A stretch of DNA of 64,000 bases from G016756615 sp035556195 (GCA_035556195.1 DATMFK010000066.1:1-64000); one strand, 5' to 3'. Numbered from the stretch's first letter, positions 15,453 to 24,921 are shown. The notes: generated by a model from the letters alone, not told the origin. A program made the numbers and translations.

Positions 15453-15768
15453 GGCGCATTCCATGTCGACCTGCCTTCAGCGGCCAGTGCCTCGACACAT
15501 TAGGGACGGTTTTCCAGATATCATAGGCTATGTTTGCCTCCATCGGCTGGAAGCCAGAATGGCCGACAAGACCTGCGGCCGTCCACGAACAAGGACGCGC
15601 GCTCCGTCGACGAGGACCATCTCGCCGATGCTCAGTTCGTCGGGTGGGTAACCAACCAACAGTTGCCCGGCGAACGCCTGTGAGCGCCCTATGCAGGGTG
15701 CGGCGATCGGTGAGCCGCTGACGAGGGCTCAGGTGCCGGGGAGCGACATCAAACATTGGAGACCAGCC
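15453..15768. other. Intergenic stretch without recognisable features
   Basis: This 316-bp gap between the deformylase-like and DUF1801 genes shows no coding frame with a ribosome site, no hairpin that stands out and no match to the repeats found elsewhere in the window. It must hold the promoter of the DUF1801 gene, but no clear -35/-10 pair was seen. Confidence 0.5.
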
Positions 15769-16224
15769 ATGAACGACAAGAAGGGCGGCTCGACGGAAGT
15801 GGTAAGCTCCCCCTCCCAACGGATCGATGCGAGAATCGAGGAGCTAGGCGATTGGCGGGGCGAGCTGCTCGCACGGCTGCGGGCTCTCATCAAGCACGCC
15901 GACCCCGACGTGGTCGAGGAGTGGAAGTGGAGAGGGGTTCCGGTGTGGTCTCACGGCGGAATAATCTGCACGGGCGAGACCTACAAGAATGTGGTGAAGA
16001 TGACCTTCGCGAAGGGCGCCTCGTTGAACGACCCGTCAGGCCTCTTCAACTCCAGCCTCGAAGGCAGCACCAGGCGTGCCATCGATTTCCATGAGGGCGA
16101 CGAGATTGACGAAGAGGCGTTGGCGGCGCTTATTCACGCCGCCGTGGCGCTGAACGTTTCGGCGCGGGCTTCCGCCCGCCCCCGGAAAGGTCCAAGGAGC
16201 GCCGGTACCGGCAATAAGGGTTGA
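15769..16224 (+). CDS. DUF1801 domain protein
   Basis: A 151-residue cytoplasmic protein of the DUF1801 (YdhG-like) family. Typical elements are IDARIEELGDWRGELLARLRALI, DPDVVEEWKWRGVPVWSHGG, and VVKMTFAKGASLNDPSGLFN. Family function is not established. The last 25 residues are rich in Arg, Ala and Gly and look disordered. The ATG at 15769 follows TTGGAGA. It is convergent with gabT. Confidence 0.88.
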   Translation: MNDKKGGSTEVVSSPSQRIDARIEELGDWRGELLARLRALIKHADPDVVEEWKWRGVPVWSHGGIICTGETYKNVVKMTFAKGASLNDPSGLFNSSLEGSTRRAIDFHEGDEIDEEALAALIHAAVALNVSARASARPRKGPRSAGTGNKG

Positions 16225-16338
16225 CCTCGAGCCCCTCCATCCGCTGCCGGCACGAGAGAGGGACAATGTCGCCTCCGGCTCCGGCGCTCTCCGAGGGTCA
16301 GGCAGAGCCTCGCTGGCGCTGAACCGTGGTCCTCGACG

Positions 16339-17619
16339 TCACCCGTTCGCGGCCACCAGCGCCTTTTCGAGCTTCGCGAGCCCTTCTTCAAGCACCTCGT
16401 CCTCGATGGTGAGCGGCATCAGGATGCGGATCGTGTTAGCGTGGACGCCGCAGGACAGAAGGACAAGCCCGTCGGCGATCGCCGCCTGGGTGACACGCTT
16501 GGTGGCATCGGCATCGGGCTCGTTGGCGCCCCGCCTCTTGACGATGTCGAACGCGACCATCGCCCCCGGTCCACGGACGCCGGAGATCGCGACCGTGTCG
16601 TTCCTCTGGGCAGCCTTGGTGACGGCGGACTTCACCTTCTCGCCGAGCCGGTTCGCCTTGTCGAGGAGCTTCTCCTCTTCGATCACGTCGAGCACGGCCA
16701 GAGCCGCCGCACAAGCGATCGGGCTGCCGGCATAGGTGCCCCCCAGACCACCGGGCTCGGCCGAGTCCATGATAGCGGCCCGGCCGATGACGCCCGACAG
16801 CGGAAATCCGCCGGCGAGAGACTTGGCAACCGTGACGAGATCGGGTTCGACACCGCTCACTTCGATGCCGAACATCTTGCCGGTACGGGCAAAGCCGGTC
16901 TGGATCTCGTCCGCGATCAGAACGATCCCGTGATCGTCGCAGACCTTGCGCAATGCTTCCAGCAGTTCGACGGGCGCCGGATGGAAACCGCCCTCGCCCT
17001 GCACCGGCTCTATGATGATCGCCGCCACCTGGCCAGGCTCGATATCGGCTCGGAACAAGAACTCCAAGGCGCGCAGGCTTTCGGCAACCGAGACGTCGCC
17101 CGTCGGGAAAGGGAGGTGATAGATGCCGGGAATGCCGATGCCGAATTTCTTGCGGTAGGGCGCGACCTTGCCGGTAAGCGACATGCCCATCATCGTACGG
17201 CCATGGAAGGCGCCGGTGAAGGCGATAACGCCCGGGCGGCCCGTCGCCGCACGAGCGATCTTGACCGCGTTCTCGACCGCCTCCGCGCCGGTCGAGAAGA
17301 AGATAGTCTTGGCGTCGCCCTTGAACGGCGCAAGGGCGTTCAGCCGTTCGGCAAGCTCGACATAGGGCTCGTAAGGCAGGACCTGGAAGCAGGTGTGGGT
17401 ATACTTGTCGAGTTGCTCGCGCACCGCCGCCACCACTTTCGGATGGCGATGACCGGTGTTCAGCACGGCAATGCCGCCGGCGAAGTCGATGTAGCGCTTG
17501 CCCTCGACGTCCCAAACCTCGGCATTCTCGGCTCGCTCGGCGAAAACCGGAAAGGCAGTGCCGACGCCGCGCGGTACGGCAGCGACCCGGCGGGACTGTA
17601 GCGAGGCGTTCTCGGTCAT
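16339..17619 (-). CDS. gabT: 4-aminobutyrate aminotransferase
   Basis: A 426-residue class III PLP aminotransferase. GabT converts 4-aminobutyrate and 2-oxoglutarate to succinic semialdehyde and glutamate. Seen in the sequence: STGAEAVENAVKIARAATGR, FHGRTMMGMSLTGK, IIEPVQGEGGFHPAP, the aspartate in LIADEIQTGFARTGKMF, and the PLP lysine in VTVAKSLAGGFPLSG. It lies in a run of minus-strand genes with a gamma-aminobutyraldehyde dehydrogenase and a putrescine-type transporter, which supports the GABA assignment over other class III enzymes. Confidence 0.93.
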   Translation of the reverse strand: MTENASLQSRRVAAVPRGVGTAFPVFAERAENAEVWDVEGKRYIDFAGGIAVLNTGHRHPKVVAAVREQLDKYTHTCFQVLPYEPYVELAERLNALAPFKGDAKTIFFSTGAEAVENAVKIARAATGRPGVIAFTGAFHGRTMMGMSLTGKVAPYRKKFGIGIPGIYHLPFPTGDVSVAESLRALEFLFRADIEPGQVAAIIIEPVQGEGGFHPAPVELLEALRKVCDDHGIVLIADEIQTGFARTGKMFGIEVSGVEPDLVTVAKSLAGGFPLSGVIGRAAIMDSAEPGGLGGTYAGSPIACAAALAVLDVIEEEKLLDKANRLGEKVKSAVTKAAQRNDTVAISGVRGPGAMVAFDIVKRRGANEPDADATKRVTQAAIADGLVLLSCGVHANTIRILMPLTIEDEVLEEGLAKLEKALVAANG

Positions 17620-17722
17620 GGGTTCATCTCCGAAGTGATTCTGGAAAGGTCGGCGGTGACGCTAGCACGCGGCAAGCCGCTGTATTGGGCCTGCCGGAGG
17701 CGACCTCCGAGCCAGCGCGAGC

Positions 17723-18214
17723 CTACATCAGCCCCAGCTGCTTGTAGAACCCCAACGCGTCGTAATAGTCGCTTTGCGCCGCGATCTTGCCGTCCTTGAT
17801 CGTGAACATCGACGCGCCGGTGAAGGAGAATTTCTTCCCGGTCGCGGCCGTGCCGTCGGCCCAGGGGCCCGTGTTCGTGCCGGAGAACTCCCATTCGAAA
17901 GAAATGCGGTCGCCCTGGACGACAGGCGCACCGCGCATCGTCCATTTGGCGTCGGGCACTGCCTTGAGGAAATTGTCGATCACGCCGGACTTGGCCGCCT
18001 CCCTGCCCTCCACGGGCTTTCCCACCGAGGCGTCGTAGTAGACGACATTGTCAGCGAAGTGGCTCGCCGCCTTGGCTGAATCATGCGCATTCCAGGCTGC
18101 GAGATAAGCCTCGACGACGGCCTGCGCCGCATCGGCCGCGGCGACAGGCGGCGCAGGCAGGATTGCGACGAAGCTGATGGATACGGCAAGGGCGAGCAAT
18201 TCGCGGCGTTTCAT
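17723..18214 (-). CDS. Secreted NTF2/SnoaL-like protein
   Basis: A 163-residue protein with a Sec signal peptide (MKRRELLALAVSISFVAIL, cleavage likely after PPVAA) followed by a SnoaL/NTF2-like domain: AQAVVEAYLAAWNAHDSAKAASHF, then GKPVEGREAAKSGVIDNFLKAVPD and a C-terminal MFTIKDGKIAAQSDYYD. SnoaL-like folds bind small molecules; many are non-enzymatic. It sits between gabT and patD, so it is probably co-transcribed with polyamine catabolism, but its role there is unknown. Confidence 0.85.
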   Translation of the reverse strand: MKRRELLALAVSISFVAILPAPPVAAADAAQAVVEAYLAAWNAHDSAKAASHFADNVVYYDASVGKPVEGREAAKSGVIDNFLKAVPDAKWTMRGAPVVQGDRISFEWEFSGTNTGPWADGTAATGKKFSFTGASMFTIKDGKIAAQSDYYDALGFYKQLGLM

Positions 18215-18261
18215 GGCGATTTCCTCCCATTGAACCTAGCCCCCCCTGCTCATCGAAGCAC

Positions 18262-19689
18262 TCACCCATGCGCCACCATCACGTGGCGGACGGCAGTGTA
18301 GTCCTCCAGCGCATAAAGCGACATGTCCTTGCCATAGCCGGACTGTTTCAAGCCGCCATGCGGCATCTCGTTGGTGAGCATGAAATGGGTGTTGATCCAG
18401 GTGCAGCCATATTGGAGGCGCGCCGCCGTCGCCATCGCACGGCCGACATCCCTAGTCCAGACCGATGAGGCCAGGCCATAGTCGCTGTCATTGGCCCAGT
18501 TCACGGCTTCCTCGACATCGGAGAAGCGCGTGACCGAGACGACCGGCCCGAAGACCTCGCGCCGGACGATCTCGTCCTCCTGAAGCGCACCGGCAACAAC
18601 CGTGGGCTGGTAGAAGAAGCCATTGCCTTCGCCCGGCCTGCCGCCCGTCGCGATCTCGATATGCTTCTGTTCCTGGGCGCGCTCGACGAAACTCGCCACG
18701 CGGTCGCGCTGGCGCCTGGAAATCAGCGGGCCGATCTCGTTCTGCGTATCGTCGGCGTCGCCATATCTGATGGTCGAGACGGCCGAGGAGAGATCCGCGA
18801 CCAGCTTGTCGTAGATGCCCTTGCCGGCATAGACGCGACACGCGGCGGTGCAATCCTGGCCGGCATTGTAATAGCCGAAGGCGCGCAGGCCGGTGACGAC
18901 GGCATCGAGATCGGCATCGTCGAAAACGATGACCGGAGCCTTCCCGCCAAGTTCCAAATGGGTGCGCTTGACGCCCTTGGCCGCGGCCTGCAGCACCTTC
19001 TTGCCGGTGGCGACATCGCCCGTGATCGAGATCATGTTGACCTTGGGGTGGTTGATCAGCGCGTTGCCGACGCTCTCGCCTCGGCCGAGCACGAGGTTGA
19101 CGACACCCTCGGGCAGGATATCAGCAAGGATCCTGGCGAGCTTGAGGGCAGTCAAAGGCGTCTGCTCGGACGGCTTGAAGACGACCGTGTTGCCGCCGCC
19201 GAGGGCCGGCGCCAGCTTCCAGGCCATCATCATCAGCGGATAGTTCCAAGGCGCGATCGAGGCGACGAGACCGATCGGATCGCGGCGGATCATCGAGGTG
19301 AATCCCGGCAGATACTCGCCCGCCACGGCACCGGGTAGCGTGCGCACCGCGCCGGCAAAGAACCGGTAGCAATCGACGATCGCTGGAATCTCGTCATTGA
19401 GAACCGCATTGATCGGCTTGCCGCAATTCAGCGCTTCGAGCGCCGCGAATTCCTCGGCCTCGGCCTCGATGCGGTCGGCGATCTTCAGGAGATAGGCGGA
19501 GCGCTGCGCTGGCGTCGTGCGAGACCAGGTTTGGAAGGCCTTATCGGCGGCAGCGACGGCCGCGTCGATCTGGGCCTGGCCGGCTTCGGGAAGCATCAGA
19601 ATGGTCTCGCCCGTCTTCGGATTGAGGATCGGCTCCTCGGTCTCGGTGCCCATCTCGAATTTCGAGCCGATCAGCATTGCGGTTTCCAT
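18262..19689 (-). CDS. patD: Gamma-aminobutyraldehyde dehydrogenase
   Basis: A 475-residue NAD(P) aldehyde dehydrogenase of the PatD (YdcW) type, oxidising 4-aminobutyraldehyde from putrescine to GABA. Seen: PWNYPLMMMAWKLAPALGGG, the cofactor/active-site glutamate in THLELGGKAP, the catalytic cysteine in NAGQDCTAACRVY, and EVFGPVVSVTRF. It follows the four-gene ydcSTUV-like transporter in the same order as E. coli ydcSTUV-patD. Starts METAM or MLIGSK (four codons on) are both possible. Confidence 0.93.
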   Translation of the reverse strand: METAMLIGSKFEMGTETEEPILNPKTGETILMLPEAGQAQIDAAVAAADKAFQTWSRTTPAQRSAYLLKIADRIEAEAEEFAALEALNCGKPINAVLNDEIPAIVDCYRFFAGAVRTLPGAVAGEYLPGFTSMIRRDPIGLVASIAPWNYPLMMMAWKLAPALGGGNTVVFKPSEQTPLTALKLARILADILPEGVVNLVLGRGESVGNALINHPKVNMISITGDVATGKKVLQAAAKGVKRTHLELGGKAPVIVFDDADLDAVVTGLRAFGYYNAGQDCTAACRVYAGKGIYDKLVADLSSAVSTIRYGDADDTQNEIGPLISRRQRDRVASFVERAQEQKHIEIATGGRPGEGNGFFYQPTVVAGALQEDEIVRREVFGPVVSVTRFSDVEEAVNWANDSDYGLASSVWTRDVGRAMATAARLQYGCTWINTHFMLTNEMPHGGLKQSGYGKDMSLYALEDYTAVRHVMVAHG

Positions 19690-19708
19690 GGGGATCTCCC
19701 TTTCAATC

Positions 19709-20524
19709 TCACTTACCCATGCCGGCGACCTGGTCGCCGTCGCGGGTCAGGTAGTAGGCGGCCAGGATCGGCAGGAGCGTGACGAGCACGACGACCATAG
19801 CCACCACATTGGTGACCGGACGCTGGCGCGGGCGCACCAGTTCCTCGAGCATCCAGATGGGCAAGGTCTGCTGCTGGCCGGCGGTGAAGGTGGTGACGAT
19901 GACCTCGTCGAAGGACAGCGCGAAGGCGAGCATGCCGCCGGCAAGCAGCGCCGTCCCGATATTGGGCAGGATCACGTAGCGGAAAGTCTGGAATCCGTCG
20001 GCGCCAAGATCCATCGACGCTTCGATCAGGGAGCCGGATGTGCGCCGGAAGCGGGCGACTGCATTGTTGTAGACGACCACCACACAAAAGGTCGCGTGCC
20101 CGAGCACGATCGTCCAGAAGGAGAACGGAATTTCGGCAAGGCTGAAGGCGGAACGCAAGGCGATGCCCGTGATGATACCGGGAAGCGCGATCGGCAGGAT
20201 CACGAGCAGGGAGATCGTCTCACGGCCGAAGAATCTGGTGCGGCTGACGGCGGCGGCGCACAACGTGCCGAGCACGAGGGCGAGCGCCGTCGAGACGGCC
20301 GCGACCTTCACCGAAAGTGCCAGGGCCTGCCACACGTCCGGCCGGTGCCAGGTGACGCCGAGCCAAGCTGTCGTGAGGCCCGGCGGCGGCCACTGATAGC
20401 TCTTCTCCTCCGTAGTGAAGGCATAGACGAAGATGAGCAGGATCGGCAGGTGGAGGAAGGCGAGGCCCGCGGCGGCGGCGATCTTCAGGCCGAGCGGAGC
20501 GGACTGGTTGCGGTCAGAGCGCAT
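19709..20524 (-). CDS. Polyamine ABC transporter permease (YdcV/PotC-like)
   Basis: A 271-residue inner-membrane permease with about six membrane segments, starting LKIAAAAGLAFLHLPILLIFVYAF. The EAA loop is SLIEASMDLGADGFQTFRYVILP. Such proteins pair with a PotB-like partner to import polyamines. The start MRSDRNQSAP at 20524 is 11 bp inside the partner gene; the longer open frame upstream is an out-of-family extension. Downstream is patD, 19 bp away. Confidence 0.92.
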   Translation of the reverse strand: MRSDRNQSAPLGLKIAAAAGLAFLHLPILLIFVYAFTTEEKSYQWPPPGLTTAWLGVTWHRPDVWQALALSVKVAAVSTALALVLGTLCAAAVSRTRFFGRETISLLVILPIALPGIITGIALRSAFSLAEIPFSFWTIVLGHATFCVVVVYNNAVARFRRTSGSLIEASMDLGADGFQTFRYVILPNIGTALLAGGMLAFALSFDEVIVTTFTAGQQQTLPIWMLEELVRPRQRPVTNVVAMVVVLVTLLPILAAYYLTRDGDQVAGMGK

Positions 20525-21479
20525 CGAACGCCCCCATGCGCCTGGCGGCCCACAAATAGAAGCCCATGATGACGATCGGCACGACGGTGAAGGCGGCCGC
20601 GAGCGGGATGTTGCCCGCCGTGCCCTGATGGGCATAGACAGCCTGGCCGATGAACAGACGCGACGTGCCGATGATCTGCGGGATGATGTAATCGCCAAGC
20701 GTCAGCGAGAAGGTGAAGATCGAACCGGCGACAATGCCCGGCAACGCCAGAGGAAAAATGACATTGGAAAAGGTCTGGCGCGGCGAGGCGCCAAGATCGG
20801 CCGAAGCCTCGACCAGATTACCCGGCACGCGCTCCAGGGCCGCCTGGATCGGCAGGATCATGAAGGGCAGCCAAACATAGACGAAGACGATGAAGGTGCC
20901 GGTGAAGGAGACGGACAGAGAGTTGCCGCCGACGATCGGCAGGGCGAGCCAGGCATCGAGGAGCCAGGCAAGATGGAGCTTCGCGAAGAACCATGTGAGG
21001 ATGCCTTCCTTCGCAAGGATAAGCTTCCAGGCGTAGATCTTGACGAGATAGCTCGACCAAAGCGGCAGCATGACCCCGAGATAGAACAGCGCCTTCCATT
21101 TGCCGCGCGCATAACGGGCGGCATAGTAGGCGATCGGGAAGGCAACCACCGCCGAGGCGACCGTGACCAGAGCCGCCATCGTTACGGTTCGCAGGATGAT
21201 GTCGAGATTCGATGGCAGCAGCAGCTCCCCATAGGTCTTGAGCGTGAACTCGCGATTGATCAGGCCGGAGAACTCATCGATCGAGAAAAAGCTCTGAAGC
21301 AGCAGCGCGAACAGCGAACCGAGGTATATGATGCCGAGCCAGAGGAGCGGCGGCGTCAGCATCAGCAGGAGCAGCAGGCCGGGACGACCCCAGAAGGTAT
21401 CGGACAGGGCACCGAGCAAGCCGCGCTTGGCCGGCAGGATGGCCGGGGCGGGGACGGGCAGCACGGCGTCGATGCTCAT
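20514..21479 (-). CDS. Polyamine ABC transporter permease (YdcU/PotB-like)
   Basis: A 321-residue inner-membrane permease. After a short cytoplasmic N-terminus, the first membrane helix is LLLLLMLTPPLLWLGIIYLGSLF. The EAA loop is NLVEASADLGASPRQTFSNVIFP. It forms the channel with the next gene product. The ATG overlaps the ATPase stop by 4 bp. Confidence 0.92.
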   Translation of the reverse strand: MSIDAVLPVPAPAILPAKRGLLGALSDTFWGRPGLLLLLMLTPPLLWLGIIYLGSLFALLLQSFFSIDEFSGLINREFTLKTYGELLLPSNLDIILRTVTMAALVTVASAVVAFPIAYYAARYARGKWKALFYLGVMLPLWSSYLVKIYAWKLILAKEGILTWFFAKLHLAWLLDAWLALPIVGGNSLSVSFTGTFIVFVYVWLPFMILPIQAALERVPGNLVEASADLGASPRQTFSNVIFPLALPGIVAGSIFTFSLTLGDYIIPQIIGTSRLFIGQAVYAHQGTAGNIPLAAAFTVVPIVIMGFYLWAARRMGAFDAL

Positions 21480-22471
21480 GCCGGCTCGTCCATGACATGG
21501 AGGTGCGCGCGGTCGAAGGTCAATGCCACCGCATCGCCCTGGTTCGGCAGAAAGCCGCCGGCCGGCACCGTGGCATGAAGCCTGAGCCCATCCGCTTCGA
21601 GCGCTACGCGCGTCGCCGCACCGAGATAGTGCTTAGATACCACCCGCGCCGAGATGCCGTTACGGGCCTCCTGCACGATGCGGATCGATTCCGGGCGCAG
21701 GCTGGCCCACCGGCGCTGACCGGAATGACGCTGGACGAAGTCGGGCGGCAGCACATTCGACGATCCGACGAAATCAGCGACGAAACGCGAGGCCGGCCGC
21801 TGGTAGATGTCCTGCGGCGTGCCGACCTGCATGACACGGCCGTCGTTGAAGACCGCGACCCGATCCGCCATCGACAAGGCCTCGCCCTGATCGTGCGTGA
21901 CGAAGATGAAGGTGATGCCGAGCGCCTTCTGCAATGCCTTCAATTCCTCTTGCATCGCCTCGCGCAGCTTGAGATCGAGAGCGCCGAGCGGCTCGTCGAG
22001 CAGCAGCACCTTGGGTTGGTTGACGAGCGCCCTCGCAAGCGCCACGCGCTGCCGCTGCCCGCCTGACAGCTGGCCCGGGCGGCGCGCCCCATAACCAGGC
22101 ATCTGCACCAGCTTCAGCGCATCTTCCGCCGCGTGGGCGCGCTCGACCCTGCCAACGCCCTTCACCATCAGTCCATAGGCGACGTTGTCGAGCACATTGA
22201 GATGCGGAAAGAGAGCATAGTCCTGGAAGACGGTGTTGACGTTCCGCCGATAGGGCGGCACGCCGACCGCGCTTTCCCCGAATATCTCGATACGTCCGCC
22301 GGTCGGCTCCTCGAAGCCGGCGATCAGTCGCAAGCAGGTCGTCTTGCCCGAGCCTGAGGGTCCGAGCATCGCGAAGAACTCGCCCGGCCTGATGTCGAGA
22401 TCGACGGAATCCACTGCCCGGACGGGGCCGAAATGGCGAGAGACGTTACGAAAGCACACGGCTGCAATCAT
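21476..22471 (-). CDS. Polyamine ABC transporter ATP-binding protein (YdcT/PotA-like)
   Basis: A 331-residue ABC ATPase: Walker A LGPSGSGKTTCLRLIAG, Q-loop VFQDYALFPHLNVLDNV, signature LSGGQRQRVALARAL, Walker B VLLLDEPLGALD, H-loop VTHDQGEAL. From about residue 240 a TOBE domain follows, as usual for PotA-type proteins. It energises the putrescine-type importer. It lies 217 bp after the binding-protein gene, with a hairpin in between. Confidence 0.93.
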   Translation of the reverse strand: MIAAVCFRNVSRHFGPVRAVDSVDLDIRPGEFFAMLGPSGSGKTTCLRLIAGFEEPTGGRIEIFGESAVGVPPYRRNVNTVFQDYALFPHLNVLDNVAYGLMVKGVGRVERAHAAEDALKLVQMPGYGARRPGQLSGGQRQRVALARALVNQPKVLLLDEPLGALDLKLREAMQEELKALQKALGITFIFVTHDQGEALSMADRVAVFNDGRVMQVGTPQDIYQRPASRFVADFVGSSNVLPPDFVQRHSGQRRWASLRPESIRIVQEARNGISARVVSKHYLGAATRVALEADGLRLHATVPAGGFLPNQGDAVALTFDRAHLHVMDEPA

Positions 22472-22632
22472 GGGTCCGGTCTCATGCTACGCGGGAAGCC
22501 GCTCCCCTGCCGTCTCTTTCGCGAGATCCGCGAATGAAGCTAAGCGGCCGGATAGGGGTCGTTCTTGAAGGCTGCGACACGTGTTTCCACCACATCCGGC
22601 CGCTTTGCTCTCCCCTGGCTGCCTTGCAGCCT

Positions 22633-22653
22633 TCTCCCCCGCAGTGGGGGAGA
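22633..22653 (-). terminator. Hairpin between binding-protein gene and ATPase gene (putrescine operon)
   Basis: Perfect 8-bp arms TCTCCCCC (22633-22640) and GGGGGAGA (22646-22653) with a 5-base loop lie 36 bp after the binding-protein stop. In ABC operons such stem-loops often stabilise the first-gene mRNA and lower downstream expression. The sequence also resembles a common rhizobial palindromic repeat, so it may be an inserted repeat with that effect. Confidence 0.5.
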
Positions 22654-22688
22654 CAAACTTCGTGAGCACAGCGCCGCTTCAGTTCGGC

Positions 22689-23840
22689 CTAGCGCCCGCC
22701 GATCACGCCGATATAGTCCGACACCCAGCGATAATAGGGCACGCACTCGCCTTGGCTGGCGCATTTCGCCACCGGCGTCTTCCAGAACTTGATTTTCTCG
22801 AAATCCTCGAAGCCGTTGGTTTTGCAGCCCGCGTCGGTGAGCAGCGCGTTGCCCTTGCAAGCTGCCGGAACCGCCGGGTTCGAGCCGAACCAGGCTGCGA
22901 GATCGCCCTGGACTTTCGGAGAAAGCGAATGCTCCATCCACATATAGGCGCAATTCGGATTGGCGGCGTCGACATGCATCATGGTGGTATCCGCCCAACC
23001 CGTCGCGCCTTCCTCGGGAATCACCGAAGCGACGGGCTGCTTCTCGGCTGCGAGCAGGTTGACCTGGAAGGGCCAGGAGCCCGAGGCCACCACGCCTTCG
23101 TTCTTGAAGTCGTCGATCTGGATGAAGGCATCGTGCCAGTAGCGGCCCACCAGCGTGCGCTGCTGCCGCAGCAATTCGAGCGCAGCCTTGTACTGGTCCT
23201 CGTTGAGCTCGTAGGGATCCTTGATGCCGAGTTCGGGCTTGTGGAACATCAGGTAGTTGGCGGCGTCGGCGACGTGAATCGGCCCGTCATAGGCCTGTAC
23301 ACGGCCCTTGTTGGACTTGCCGTCCGCTAGCGTCGTCTCCTCGAAGACGACATTCCAACTCTTCGGCGCCTCCTTGAAGACCTTGGTATTGTACATCAGC
23401 ACGTTCGGCCCCCATTGATAGGGCACGCCATAATGGACTCCGTCCACTGTGAACCAAGGTGCGTCCTTCAGGCGCTCGTCGACGGTCGACCAGCTCTTGA
23501 TCAGCTCGACATTGACCGGCTGCACGCGCTTGCCGGCGATGAGCCGCAACGAGGCGTCGCCGGACGCGGTGACCAGATCGAAGCCCCCTTCGTTCATCAG
23601 GGCCACCATCTCGTCGGAAGTGGCGGCAGTCTTGACGTTGACCTTGCAGCCCGTGACCTTCTCGAAGTCCGTCACCCAATCGTAGTTCTTGTCGGTTTCG
23701 CCGCGCTCGATGTAACCGGCCCAGGCGATGATGTTGAGCTGGCTTTCCCCAGCTCCGATTTCCTTGATCTGAGCCATCGCCTGCCCGCTCAGGCCCAGGG
23801 CAAGCGCCAAAGCGGTGCAGGATTTGAGGAAAGATTTCAT
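22689..23840 (-). CDS. Putrescine/polyamine ABC transporter substrate-binding protein (YdcS/PotF-like)
   Basis: A 383-residue periplasmic protein. The signal peptide MKSFLKSCTALALALGLSGQAMA is cut near residue 23. The mature part starts LNIIAWAGYIERGETDKNYDWVTDFEKVTGCKV, the opening of PotD/PotF-type proteins. SGDASLRLIAGKRVQPVN and VPYQWGPNVLMYN are also typical. It is the first gene of the transporter operon. Six cysteines in the mature protein, several near the C-terminus, suggest disulfides. Polyamine specificity is inferred from family and neighbours. Confidence 0.91.
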   Translation of the reverse strand: MKSFLKSCTALALALGLSGQAMAQIKEIGAGESQLNIIAWAGYIERGETDKNYDWVTDFEKVTGCKVNVKTAATSDEMVALMNEGGFDLVTASGDASLRLIAGKRVQPVNVELIKSWSTVDERLKDAPWFTVDGVHYGVPYQWGPNVLMYNTKVFKEAPKSWNVVFEETTLADGKSNKGRVQAYDGPIHVADAANYLMFHKPELGIKDPYELNEDQYKAALELLRQQRTLVGRYWHDAFIQIDDFKNEGVVASGSWPFQVNLLAAEKQPVASVIPEEGATGWADTTMMHVDAANPNCAYMWMEHSLSPKVQGDLAAWFGSNPAVPAACKGNALLTDAGCKTNGFEDFEKIKFWKTPVAKCASQGECVPYYRWVSDYIGVIGGR

Positions 23841-23964
23841 CTGACGTCTCCCATTGGCAGGGAGCCGCTCTCGGCCGGCGGCTTGATCCCTTTGGGAAAA
23901 CTGCGCGCTTTCGCCGGCCTTCGCAAATTCATTCGCCAGAAGGTCGATATCGGTAATTCCGATA

Positions 23965-24876
23965 TCAACGATGATGCCGGATCATTCGTTGCGATTGTGC
24001 GATGCCGATGAAGTCGCGCGCGGCCTGAGGAAGGCTCGAGCCGCGCCGCCACACCATGCCGACCTGCACAAAAGGGAGCGCACCCGAGACGTCGCGCGAT
24101 TCGATGCGATCACCTTCGAGCGACCACGGCCGGTAGACGAGGTCGGGGAGTAGCGCCACCCCTGCGCCGGTCGCGACAAGGCTGCGCACGGCCTCGACAG
24201 ACCGGGTCCGAAAGGCGACGTGCGGCCGCGCGCCGAGCGCGGAGAGCAGCTTTCCGGTGTTTTCCTCGATCTCGTCTATGGTGAGCATGATCAGCGGCTC
24301 GGCCACGATATCGTTGATGCCGATGAAGTCTGCGCTTGCCAGCGGGTGACCGAGCGGGAGCCAAAGCCGGTAAGGCGACACTTCAAGGATCTCGGCTTGC
24401 AAGGCCATGCGATCGCGCAGATTGGAGATGACCATGACGGCAACGTCGAGCTCGCCCCCGACCAGTAGGTGTTCGAGGTAATCGCCATTGTCCTCGATCG
24501 CCGAGACTTCCACGCCCGGGAACCCGCGGCGGTAACGGGCGAGAAGGTCAGACAGCACGTAGCCCGCCACCAAGGACGTGACGCCGAGCTGCAGACTGCC
24601 GCCGGAAATCTGCTGGTCGCGGGTGAAGGCCAAGCGCGCGTCGGACACTCCGGCGAGGATCTTCGTCGCATGGCGCAGGAACTGATGCCCCTGGTGCGTG
24701 ATGGACAGGCCGCGCGGGTGCCGCTCGAACAGTTCGACCCCGAGGTCGCCTTCGAGCTCCTTGATCGCTTCGGTGACCGACGACTGCGAGATGGAGAGGT
24801 TCTGGGCGGCGCGTGAGACCGTGCCCTGTTCGGCCACCGCCACGAAATACTGCAACTGTCGGAAGGTGAATGCCAT
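23965..24876 (-). CDS. LysR family transcriptional regulator
   Basis: A 303-residue LysR-type regulator from MAFTFRQLQYFVAVAEQGTVSRAAQNLSISQSSVTEAIKELE; the helix-turn-helix spans residues 18-40. The C-terminal domain is of the LTTR binding-protein type. It diverges from the betaine-type binding-protein gene with a 217-bp shared promoter region, so control of that transporter is the natural guess. It could also affect the putrescine operon behind it, since both are on the minus strand and 124 bp apart. Confidence 0.9.
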   Translation of the reverse strand: MAFTFRQLQYFVAVAEQGTVSRAAQNLSISQSSVTEAIKELEGDLGVELFERHPRGLSITHQGHQFLRHATKILAGVSDARLAFTRDQQISGGSLQLGVTSLVAGYVLSDLLARYRRGFPGVEVSAIEDNGDYLEHLLVGGELDVAVMVISNLRDRMALQAEILEVSPYRLWLPLGHPLASADFIGINDIVAEPLIMLTIDEIEENTGKLLSALGARPHVAFRTRSVEAVRSLVATGAGVALLPDLVYRPWSLEGDRIESRDVSGALPFVQVGMVWRRGSSLPQAARDFIGIAQSQRMIRHHR

Positions 24877-24911
24877 GGAGCGAATAGACACTGCCGCCCA
24901 CGGCTTGGAAA

Positions 24912-24921
24912 GAAGTACTTC
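24912..24921. promoter_or_regulatory. Candidate operator in the LysR / quaternary-amine transporter divergent region
   Basis: GAAGTACTTC is a perfect 10-bp palindrome, itself framed by GGAA and TTCC (24908-24923). It lies 36 bp upstream of the LysR start and about 170 bp before the binding-protein start. LysR proteins often bind such dyads near their own promoter. A TTGACA at 24988-24993 could be the -35 box of the rightward promoter, but no good -10 follows. Confidence 0.3.

Noticed and set aside
15418..15819. A 133-codon minus-strand frame over the gap before the DUF1801 gene
   Set aside because: No ribosome site, no motif, and it runs into the coding ends of both neighbours.
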